Positions 1 through 5,442 of a stretch of 5,442 nt of DNA are shown in pieces. The translations under genes were made by a program, and so were the position numbers. The DNA comes from Candidatus Izemoplasma sp. (GTDB lineage Bacteria > Bacillota_I > Bacilli_A > Izemoplasmatales > Izemoplasmataceae): NCBI GenBank assembly GCA_029939615.1, contig JAOZSP010000120.1, positions 1-5,442 on the forward strand, given 5' to 3'. The stretch's first letter is position 1. The number at the start of each line of letters is the position of its first letter. A model generated the notes under the pieces. It worked only from the letters and a program-made list of their open reading frames with translations, had not been told where the DNA came from and ran no database searches.

Positions 1-686
1 TAAAAGATGTGGAATAAGATTGGAACTCCAAAAATAAGAACATTAATAATATACCAAGGGTATTCCCCAAACAAATCAATCGCAGTACCTTCTCCTGGTT
101 TCCCCATTAAGAACAAATAGTTACCATCAGTTAATAAATTAATAGGATATATTATAACCATTATAGCTAGTAATGACAATAAATTGGTGAATAAGTGTTT
201 ATACTTAACTTCCTTATGATATTCCATAACGAATAATATAAAGGTAAAATTAAGAAAAATCATGCCATGACTGAAAAAGAATTGGAAAAACCTAAAATGA
301 GGAAAACCAATATTGTTTTCAATAGATGGAGTTAAGATTGCCATAAAAGCCCCAATCATTAATATAAATAAAGTATTAACAAATAACTTCTTAGATTTAA
401 AAAGCAAAATAATAGCACTAGTAATTACTCCAAGACCACAAAGATGCAAAGGCAAACTAGCTCCTATTTCCCATTCATTTACTACTAGTCTAAAGATATT
501 AAGAAGAACCTCTTGAAGAATGATTGCTATTGCTAATGTAATTCTAACTATGTCAACATATTTAGATTCTCGTATCTTTTTACTAAAAATGATCATAAAT
601 CCATTAATTACAAAAACAACTAAAACAGCAATGAAATGTGTACTTGAAAACATTTCGAAAGTATTATACAAATCAGTATTAAACAT
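1..686 (-). CDS. YwaF/TIGR02206 (TMEM164-like) integral membrane protein, 3' end at or beyond window edge
   Basis: I translated this by hand from the ATG at 684-686; 228 codons are visible, followed by the bases TA at the edge, so the next codon is either a stop or Tyr. The start is supported by a strong Shine-Dalgarno (AGGAG at 693-697) six bases upstream. The protein is very hydrophobic, with about seven likely membrane segments near residues 17-35, 47-64, 78-96, 101-119, 136-154, 166-184 and 209-228. Family signatures are LPLHLC (78-83), RFFQFFFSHG (132-141), NYLFLMGKP (189-197) and PWYI (210-213). These match the bacterial YwaF/TIGR02206 family, to which eukaryotic TMEM164 is related. TMEM164 was reported as a phospholipid acyltransferase using a conserved Cys/His pair; Cys83 and His140 here are the likely equivalents. 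The visible length is already near the family's usual size, so little is probably missing. Family assignment is confident; enzymatic function in bacteria is not established and is inferred here. Confidence 0.88.
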   Translation of the reverse strand, partial: MFNTDLYNTFEMFSSTHFIAVLVVFVINGFMIIFSKKIRESKYVDIVRITLAIAIILQEVLLNIFRLVVNEWEIGASLPLHLCGLGVITSAIILLFKSKKLFVNTLFILMIGAFMAILTPSIENNIGFPHFRFFQFFFSHGMIFLNFTFILFVMEYHKEVKYKHLFTNLLSLLAIMVIIYPINLLTDGNYLFLMGKPGEGTAIDLFGEYPWYIINVLIFGVPILFHIF

Positions 687-695
687 AGTAATCTC

Positions 696-726
696 CTCTT
701 AATTTGATATTCAAAGCAATTAAGAG
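696..726. repeat. 9-bp inverted repeat across transcription start and ribosome-binding site
   Basis: Arms CTCTTAATT (696-704) and AATTAAGAG (718-726) are perfect reverse complements separated by 13 bases. One arm overlaps the Shine-Dalgarno region (692-700) of the YwaF-like gene; the other lies just downstream of its -10 box, at or slightly before the expected transcription start near 721. If transcription began early enough, an RNA hairpin could hide part of the ribosome-binding site. With a start near 721 only half of the upstream arm would be transcribed, so a DNA operator is the alternative. The pairing is seen; the role is inferred. Confidence 0.45.
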
Positions 727-727
727 A

Positions 728-756
728 ATTATAGAATAAAAAAATAAATATATCAA
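728..756 (-). promoter_or_regulatory. Sigma-A-type promoter for the YwaF-like gene
   Basis: On the minus strand a -35 box TTGATA (751-756) is followed, after exactly 17 bases, by a perfect -10 box TATAAT (728-733). The transcription start would be near 721, giving a leader of about 35 bases to the ATG at 686. This is the best promoter in the window. It lies after the cls terminator, so the YwaF-like gene is probably transcribed independently of cls. Confidence 0.85.
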
Positions 757-761
757 CACAT

Positions 762-811
762 ATTTAAATTAATTACCGCATTAATTAAAATATGCGGTAA
801 TTAATTTAAAT
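762..811. repeat. Perfect 20-bp inverted repeat with 10-base loop
   Basis: Arms at 762-781 and 792-811 are exact reverse complements over 20 bp. Each carries a GC-richer core (ACCGCAT / ATGCGGT) next to the loop and an AT-only outer part. The loop is TAATTAAAAT (782-791). The repeat sits between the cls terminator (820-848) and the -35 box of the YwaF-like gene (751-756), about -41 to -90 from that gene's expected start. Neither strand has a U-tract after it, so it is not a typical terminator. An upstream regulator site, an mRNA 3'-end stabiliser or a cruciform element are all possible. Confidence 0.8.
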
Positions 812-819
812 GCAGTTCG

Positions 820-848
820 AAAAAAAACGAAATACATTGCATTTCGTT
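820..848 (-). terminator. Rho-independent terminator of cls, overlapping its stop codon
   Basis: On the minus strand AACGAAAT (841-848) pairs with ATTTCGTT (826-833). The stem can extend by one G-U and one C-G pair to leave a three-base loop. It runs straight into a T tract (complement of the A run 820-827). The two A residues of the cls TAA stop (847-849) form the base of the stem, so there is essentially no 3' untranslated spacer. Confidence 0.85.
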
Positions 849-2391
849 AAACAAGTGGTGCCATAAGTCCTATCAATCCCTCAAATACACGCTGGATATA
901 GTTTCTCTTACTCCATTTAACTCTATCAACAAGTTTCGATTTAGAGCGGTCTAAATCGAAATCACTTATCAACTCAGAAACTCCTGTATTATATAGTAAA
1001 GCTGTTGCTTCAAAGTTAATTCGAGCACTTCTATTATCAAGGTTATATGTTCCACAAGATGCTAGTATATCATCACATATAAAAACTTTTGCGTGAGTAA
1101 ACATTTTTTTATATGTGTATATTTTAACTCCTTCATCTAATAGTTCTTGGAAAAAGGATCTAGTAATCTCATAAACTGATTTTCTATCAGGTTTCCCTGG
1201 AACGATTATTTCGACATCAACTCCTCCTCTAGAGGCAATGATTAATGAAGTAATCATTTCTCTATCAAGAGCTAAATAAGGAGTCATAATTTTTATTGAT
1301 TTTTTAGCGTTGTTAATTATTTTTACATAAGTATTTCTAATTGGTGGATATTTAAAATCAGGCCCAGAAGGAATAATTTGAATTAGCGCTTCAGAAGTTA
1401 CTTTCTGAGCGCAATAATATTTCTCTTCATCAATAAAATCATTTGTAGTATAATACCAGTCTCTAAAAAATAAAGAAGTAAGAGAGTTAATGATTTTTCC
1501 TTCTAATAGTAATTGTGTATCCCTAAATTTAGGATACCTTTTTGATTTATTCCAATATTCATTTGCTAAATTCATACCCCCTATAAACGCTACCTTAGAA
1601 TCTATCACTGTTGTTTTACGATGATTACGGTAATTTACTCTTGTATCAAACAACCCAATATATACTGGGTCATTAGCAACTATTTCTACTCCTGCTTTAC
1701 GTAAAGATTTCATATACCTTTTGTTTAGAAAAACACTTCCTAAAGCATCGTATATTATTTTAACTTCTACACCACTAGCTGCTTTCTCTTTTAGAATATT
1801 TAAAATTTGTTTCCCTGTTGCATCTGTTCTAATAATAAAGAACTGCATTAAAATAAACTTTTCAGCCTTTTTTAGTTCTTCCATTAACCTTGGAAAAAAG
1901 GTAGATCCATTTCTTAACACTTCTGCTTTTGAATTATTTATATAGGCATGATGACGAGTCATATTATATGCTGTTTTATAGATATCTGTTATTTCTGAAT
2001 CAATGCTTCTATACTCATATAAATCAAAATCAGTCTCTGGTTCTTTTGTTAAGTATTTACCATCCACTATTAAAGGGTGTTTTCTATATCTTAAACTCTC
2101 TCTAAAATCACGTCCAAAAGTTAAGAAAAGTGCTAGACCTGTAAATGGTTCAATAGCTAATATTAGTAACCATGGTAATTTTGATATTGAATATTCACTT
2201 TTAGCTACAATTCTTATCCAAATAAGAATTGCGAAAAAAGTAGTAAAATATCTAAATCCTAAAATAATAAACTCAGTAAATGAATAATCAATTCTAAATA
2301 CTTTTATTACTAACTCAAAAGATACCCTAAGTACTAGGGCAACTGTTAAGATAAAAATTATCCATAAATTTCTCTTGTAACTAAATTTCAT
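847..2391 (-). CDS. cls: Cardiolipin synthase (phospholipase D superfamily)
   Basis: This 514-residue membrane enzyme is expected to join two phosphatidylglycerol molecules into cardiolipin, releasing glycerol. Three hydrophobic segments open the protein (about residues 8-25, 41-62 and 72-93); the third, ending in LTFGR, fits the PLDc_N region of bacterial Cls. Two HKD catalytic motifs follow. The first is H257-x-K259-x4-D264 with the downstream GG and N274; the second is H433-x-K435-x4-D440 with G447 and N450. Both are complete, and length is typical of the family (about 480-510), so it should be active. The start chosen is ATG at 2389-2391, because AGGTGG (2397-2402) lies five bases upstream. 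The in-frame GTG at 2398-2400 falls inside that Shine-Dalgarno and has none of its own. The gene has flanking terminators at 2507-2538 and 820-848, so it is probably monocistronic. A minor alternative is another PLD-type phosphatidyltransferase. Confidence 0.95.
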   Translation of the reverse strand: MKFSYKRNLWIIFILTVALVLRVSFELVIKVFRIDYSFTEFIILGFRYFTTFFAILIWIRIVAKSEYSISKLPWLLILAIEPFTGLALFLTFGRDFRESLRYRKHPLIVDGKYLTKEPETDFDLYEYRSIDSEITDIYKTAYNMTRHHAYINNSKAEVLRNGSTFFPRLMEELKKAEKFILMQFFIIRTDATGKQILNILKEKAASGVEVKIIYDALGSVFLNKRYMKSLRKAGVEIVANDPVYIGLFDTRVNYRNHRKTTVIDSKVAFIGGMNLANEYWNKSKRYPKFRDTQLLLEGKIINSLTSLFFRDWYYTTNDFIDEEKYYCAQKVTSEALIQIIPSGPDFKYPPIRNTYVKIINNAKKSIKIMTPYLALDREMITSLIIASRGGVDVEIIVPGKPDRKSVYEITRSFFQELLDEGVKIYTYKKMFTHAKVFICDDILASCGTYNLDNRSARINFEATALLYNTGVSELISDFDLDRSKSKLVDRVKWSKRNYIQRVFEGLIGLMAPLV

Positions 2392-2396
2392 GTTAA

Positions 2397-2402
2397 CCAC
2401 CT
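2397..2402 (-). promoter_or_regulatory. Shine-Dalgarno deciding the cls start
   Basis: AGGTGG on the minus strand lies five bases before ATG 2389-2391. It overlaps the GTG at 2398-2400, which would otherwise extend the protein by three residues. This favours the shorter product. Confidence 0.75.
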
Positions 2403-2408
2403 ACTATT

Positions 2409-2437
2409 ATTATAATCTAGTCGAAGTAAAAATTAAA
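2409..2437 (-). promoter_or_regulatory. Possible cls promoter
   Basis: A perfect -10 hexamer TATAAT (2409-2414) stands 17 bases after a poor -35 match, TTTAAT (2432-2437). The implied start, near 2402, would leave a leader of only about a dozen bases beginning at the Shine-Dalgarno itself. That is unusually short, so the true promoter may lie further upstream in 2440-2505, where I see only weak boxes such as TATAAG. Confidence 0.35.
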
Positions 2438-2506
2438 TCTTTTTCGCTCTTCTCATACGCTATAGAGTCTTATACTAAGTAGATAAAAGCATTTTAATAT
2501 TTTCAT

Positions 2507-2538
2507 AAAAAGAACTCTTATTTTTCAAAGAGTTCTTT
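2507..2538 (-). terminator. Rho-independent terminator of the coiled-coil gene
   Basis: On the minus strand AAAGAACTCTT (2528-2538) pairs perfectly over 11 bp with AAGAGTTCTTT (2509-2519). The loop is eight bases, and the T tract is the complement of the A run 2507-2511. It begins five bases after the TAA stop (2544-2546) and separates the coiled-coil gene from cls. Confidence 0.88.
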
Positions 2539-2543
2539 AATTA

Positions 2544-5195
2544 TTATTTCAGGTTAGAAATATCTTGAGATGCTTTCGAAGAAATCTTTTGCAAATCTCC
2601 TTTTAATCTTTGTTCATACTCTTTTTGAACTCTTTTATTTTCTGAGTCAAAATGAGATTTCTCATTACTTGTTTTTTTAACAATGGTTTGAAGAGTCATT
2701 TTATGTTCTGAATTTTGGTTATCTAGTGTTTCATGAATCTCTTTAATTAAACCAATGTATTTTTGATCTAGTTGTCCAAACTGATTACTAACGTTATTGT
2801 TTTGTGCTTGGATTAGTTTTTCTGTTTTAATCTCTATATCCTTGATTTTACTATTTATTGTGTTTTTAAAGTTTTCTAAATTTTCTTCTTCTGTTTTTAG
2901 TTTTGCATCATTTTTATCTAATTGGGATTGTTTTTCAGAAGCTAATTTTTGAATGCTTTGATTTAAAGTATCATTTAGAGTTTCTTTTGATTTTTCAAAC
3001 AAGTCTATTGCTAAGTTAATTAAGTTTTGCTTATGCTCTAGATTTAGATTTAAGAAAGCAAGGTTTTCTTCTGTATTACTTTGATTTCTTGTAGAAGCTT
3101 TGTCAACAAAATCTTTTACACTTGTTATTGTTTCATTATAGCGATTTTTAGCATCTTTAAGCTCATTATCTTTATTTGTGTTTAATGAATCTATTGCTAG
3201 ATTAATTCTACTATTTTCTGCATCATTAAAAGCTTCCGCTTCTTCTAACGCAATTTCATTACGTCTTAATGCATTTTTCAATGCTGTATCGTAAGCTATA
3301 GTAGCATTAATAATTACTTGTTCTTTGCTAGTTCTTTCTTGTTTGTAATTAGATACTAATTTTTGATATGTATCTTGTAAATATCTTTTCTCTTTTTTAT
3401 CTTGTTTTGAATCCAATTTATCTATTTTTTGCTTAAGCTGATTTACTTTTACTTCTTGTTCTTCTATATACTTCTCTAATTCTACTTTTTTTGATCCTGC
3501 TACTTTTTCAATTACTTTGTCAAAAGGAACTCTCTCTTTTGCAAGAACATCGTTTATTTTCTTAACTAAAGTTTTATTACTAGCATTTACTTCTTTTCTT
3601 TCAGACTCTAAGAAAGCGACTTTTAAAGTGTAACGATTATTAGCTTCAAGTTCTTCATATTCAAATAGTTCTTTTGCTCTATCTGTATATAGTGCTTCTT
3701 GTAACTGTTGATAGTTATAAAACTCTTCTTTATTACTTGAAGTTGTTTTATGTTTTAAATTATGATAAGCAACTTCTTCGGTTTCCTCGTTAACTTTTTT
3801 ATCTTTAACTAGTTTAATTGCTGCAACTTCTAGTTCATTGTCTAGGTTTAGATTTGCATTGTCTAAGATGTCTTTAGTTAGATAATCATCATGTAATTTT
3901 GTTATTTTAATAACACGAAGTTCTTTTTCCATGTTTTCTAATTTTTCAGATAACTTTTCAGCGTTAATATTGTTATCTTTTTCAAAGTTATATCTTAGTT
4001 TTACTAGATTGTCCTCTTTTTTTGCAACATCTAGTTCTTGATTTTTTAATACTTCAAGTTGTTTTTCCTTTACATCAGCATATTCACTATTGTAATTATT
4101 TAGTTCTTCTGATCGAATTTTTTCATATTCAAATTTAGTATTCTCAATATCTGTTTTTAATGTTATCAAAGCAGTATCAATTTGTAATTGCATAGCTTCA
4201 CGTAAACGTGAAAATTCTTTTACTAATTCTGCACGTTTGGCAATACCTTCTTTAACAAAACTTTTTCGATAATCAATAGCTACTTTGTACTCTTGTGAAT
4301 ATAATTTTTTTAGAATATTTAGATCTCGAGTTGCTTCTTTTTTAAATTTATCAATATCTTTTTTGTGTTGTTTCGCTGAACGAGTATCATTATCTTCAAT
4401 TGATCTCTGTAAATGTTTTTCTCGATTAGCAATTCTTTTATCTGCTGATGAGCGAATACCTTCATGTTTTCCATCATAGGAATTTTTATCTTCTGAAATT
4501 TTTTCGTCTATTTCAGCTAACTCTTCTTCATAAGACATATTAAACATCGTTATTTTTTTATCTAATTTTTCTCTTTCTAGTTCAATACTTTCTTGTAATT
4601 TTTCTACTTTTTTATTTGACTCTACTGTCAATTTTTTTATTTTGATTTCTTCTTTTTCATTTAATCCCGAAACCTTTGATTCATGCTTTGAACGTAAATC
4701 AGAAATTTTTACATTAAATGAATTTTGATCTTTTACACCCTTTTCATTAATACTGACAATTGCTTTTTTAGTATTTTCAACATCTTTTTGATATGTTGCC
4801 AAAGTAGATGCAACTAATTTTTTGTTTTCATTTTTAATAACAACGATTTGCTCGTTGACTTTTTTGGTTGCTAATTCTTGCTTTAACGCCGCTGCTTCAT
4901 TTGCTTTTTTTGCTTTCGCTTCAACTGCTTTTCTTTTTGTAGAAACATCTTTTTTAAGCTTTTCATTTGCCTTGATGATATCTTCTAAAAGCAAAGCATA
5001 TTCAGTTTTTATATCTTTCTCTTCTTTACTATGCAGTTTTTCTTCAGCTTTTAGATTACTGCTTAAAGCCTTTACTGCAGTAGTAAATTCCTTTTGTACT
5101 TCCTTTGCTTTGTCGTAAACACTAAATTCCTTCTTTTGTACTCCCAAATAGTTGTTTTCTAAAATCTTTTGTACCTCTTCTTTAGTTTTCGCCAT
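2544..5195 (-). CDS. Large all-helical coiled-coil protein of unknown function (883 aa)
   Basis: I do not recognise this protein and assign no function. It starts at ATG 5193-5195, with an ideal AGGAGG (5203-5208) seven bases upstream, and ends in TAA. It is dominated by Lys, Glu, Asp, Asn, Gln, Leu, Ile and Ala in heptad-like patterns from about residue 20 to the C-terminus. It contains no Cys, no Trp and a single Pro (Pro557, in RVPFDK), a composition expected of a long continuous coiled coil. There is no signal peptide, membrane segment, LPXTG-type anchor or Walker A ATP-binding motif, so it is probably cytoplasmic and not an SMC-type ATPase. Aromatic residues (mostly Tyr and Phe) cluster near 491-523 (EEFYNYQQLQEALYTDRAKE and beyond), possibly marking a local helical bundle. 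A cytoskeletal, filament-forming or scaffold role is inference. It is its own transcription unit, with a promoter at 5227-5255 and a terminator at 2507-2538. Confidence 0.9.
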   Translation of the reverse strand: MAKTKEEVQKILENNYLGVQKKEFSVYDKAKEVQKEFTTAVKALSSNLKAEEKLHSKEEKDIKTEYALLLEDIIKANEKLKKDVSTKRKAVEAKAKKANEAAALKQELATKKVNEQIVVIKNENKKLVASTLATYQKDVENTKKAIVSINEKGVKDQNSFNVKISDLRSKHESKVSGLNEKEEIKIKKLTVESNKKVEKLQESIELEREKLDKKITMFNMSYEEELAEIDEKISEDKNSYDGKHEGIRSSADKRIANREKHLQRSIEDNDTRSAKQHKKDIDKFKKEATRDLNILKKLYSQEYKVAIDYRKSFVKEGIAKRAELVKEFSRLREAMQLQIDTALITLKTDIENTKFEYEKIRSEELNNYNSEYADVKEKQLEVLKNQELDVAKKEDNLVKLRYNFEKDNNINAEKLSEKLENMEKELRVIKITKLHDDYLTKDILDNANLNLDNELEVAAIKLVKDKKVNEETEEVAYHNLKHKTTSSNKEEFYNYQQLQEALYTDRAKELFEYEELEANNRYTLKVAFLESERKEVNASNKTLVKKINDVLAKERVPFDKVIEKVAGSKKVELEKYIEEQEVKVNQLKQKIDKLDSKQDKKEKRYLQDTYQKLVSNYKQERTSKEQVIINATIAYDTALKNALRRNEIALEEAEAFNDAENSRINLAIDSLNTNKDNELKDAKNRYNETITSVKDFVDKASTRNQSNTEENLAFLNLNLEHKQNLINLAIDLFEKSKETLNDTLNQSIQKLASEKQSQLDKNDAKLKTEEENLENFKNTINSKIKDIEIKTEKLIQAQNNNVSNQFGQLDQKYIGLIKEIHETLDNQNSEHKMTLQTIVKKTSNEKSHFDSENKRVQKEYEQRLKGDLQKISSKASQDISNLK

Positions 5196-5226
5196 TTTAT
5201 ATCCTCCTATTTTCCCATATAATACT

Positions 5227-5255
5227 ATTCTACCATTTATTAAGTGATTTTTTAA
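5227..5255 (-). promoter_or_regulatory. Probable extended -10 promoter of the coiled-coil gene
   Basis: TGGTAGAAT on the minus strand (5227-5235) is an extended -10 element (TGn + TAGAAT). A weak -35, TTAAAA (5250-5255), is 17 bases upstream. AT-rich DNA with A and T tracts (5256-5275) precedes it and could act as an UP element. The expected start is near 5220, about 25 bases before the ATG. Confidence 0.55.
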
Positions 5256-5286
5256 TGTTTTTAGAAAAAAATCGCTATATATATAG

Positions 5287-5314
5287 AAAAGAAAAGGAAA
5301 AAAATTTCCTTTTC
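5287..5314 (-). terminator. Terminator after the EAL-domain remnant
   Basis: GAAAAGGAAA (5305-5314 read on the minus strand) pairs perfectly over 10 bp with TTTCCTTTTC (5291-5300) around a four-base loop. TTTTC follows (complement of 5286-5290). It begins five bases after the TGA stop at 5320-5322, as expected for the end of that transcription unit. The stem is AT-rich, so it may be of moderate strength. Confidence 0.65.
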
Positions 5315-5319
5315 AGTTT

Positions 5320-5442
5320 TCAAACGAGAATACCATCCTGATACTTATTTAAAAATCCTAAGATTTTAGTATCATTTAGAGGTGGGGTGAAATAGTATCC
5401 TTGTACAAATCTGCCCGTGGATTAGTTCCTCTCACTTTGTAT
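5320..5442 (-). pseudogene. C-terminal tail of an EAL domain (c-di-GMP phosphodiesterase-like), apparently broken
   Basis: In the minus-strand frame ending at TGA 5320-5322 the 33 codons from 5421 begin STGRFVQGYYFTPPLND and end in FLNKYQDGILV. The VQGYYF-x-PPL motif followed by a short helix is the characteristic end of EAL domains, which hydrolyse cyclic di-GMP. The same frame carries a TAA at 5422-5424, only two residues before the GRFVQG segment and inside what should be the continuous domain. In another frame the bases 5414-5431 read EELIHG, which resembles the stretch normally found about ten residues before QGYYF, but that frame has a TGA at 5432-5434. This suggests a frameshift with a small deletion in a decayed gene. 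Only 123 bases are visible, so a sequencing error or an unusual gene end cannot be excluded. Confidence 0.55.

Noticed and set aside
313..702. Two short plus-strand ORFs (67 and 60 codons)
   Set aside because: They lie almost wholly opposite the YwaF-like gene, which has a Shine-Dalgarno, a promoter and family motifs. The plus-strand products look like antisense shadows with no recognisable motifs.
762..811. The 20-bp inverted repeat as a transposon end or miniature mobile element
   Set aside because: The arms are separated by only 10 bases, and no target-site duplication is visible next to them.
1721..2287. Two plus-strand ORFs opposite cls
   Set aside because: They are antisense to the well-supported cardiolipin synthase, and nothing in their products suggests a real protein.
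2389..2400. GTG at 2398-2400 as the start of cls (517 aa)
   Set aside because: The GTG lies inside the AGGTGG Shine-Dalgarno of the ATG at 2389-2391 and has no ribosome-binding site of its own.
4285..5118. Two plus-strand ORFs rich in Phe, Ser and Leu, resembling membrane proteins
   Set aside because: The composition is the antisense image of Lys/Glu-rich coiled-coil codons (AAA/GAA read as TTT/TTC); no independent start signals were seen.
2544..5195. SMC/RecN-type ATPase
   Set aside because: There is no Walker A (GxxxxGKS/T) or ABC signature at either end, and no globular head regions are apparent; only the coiled coil is shared.
1..5442. TGA-as-tryptophan genetic code
   Set aside because: Trp is encoded by TGG, the long genes have no in-frame TGA, and TGA ends the EAL tail right before a terminator.
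1..5442. tRNA, rRNA, CRISPR array or insertion sequence
   Set aside because: I saw no cloverleaf-like region, regularly spaced direct repeats or transposase-like coding sequence in the window.

Overview
This is an AT-rich window in which every supported gene lies on the minus strand. Reading right to left in the direction of transcription, it holds: the tail of a probably broken EAL-domain (c-di-GMP phosphodiesterase-like) gene at the right edge; an 883-residue, almost purely coiled-coil protein of unknown function; a cardiolipin synthase (cls); and an integral membrane protein of the YwaF/TIGR02206/TMEM164 type that runs off the left edge.

The low GC, strong AGGAGG-type Shine-Dalgarno sequences, sigma-A-like promoters and short hairpin-plus-U-tract terminators point to a low-GC Firmicute or an Acholeplasma/Izemoplasma/Haloplasma-like relative. 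Tryptophan is encoded by TGG, the long ORFs contain no in-frame TGA, and TGA appears as a stop for the EAL tail. The Mycoplasma/Spiroplasma code (TGA = Trp) is therefore unlikely. The exact taxon cannot be fixed from this window.

Layout by region. 5320-5442: EAL tail with an in-frame stop. 5287-5314: its terminator. 5227-5255: probable promoter of the coiled-coil gene. 2544-5195: coiled-coil gene. 2507-2538: strong terminator. 2409-2437: weak candidate promoter for cls. 847-2391: cls, with the start set at the ATG rather than the upstream GTG. 820-848: cls terminator, overlapping the stop codon. 762-811: a perfect 20-bp inverted repeat of unknown role. 728-756: near-consensus promoter. 696-726: a second inverted repeat across the predicted transcription start and ribosome-binding site. 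1-686: YwaF-like gene. No gene-free stretch is longer than about 160 bases.

The genes look like separate transcription units, each bounded by its own terminator, rather than one operon. The two left-hand genes share a membrane theme. Cls makes cardiolipin from phosphatidylglycerol. The YwaF-like protein keeps the Cys and His that match the catalytic pair proposed for the human lipid acyltransferase TMEM164. The coiled-coil protein has no signal peptide or membrane segment and is best pictured as a cytoplasmic structural or filament-forming protein, but that is inference. It and the inverted-repeat intergenic region are the least explained parts of the window.
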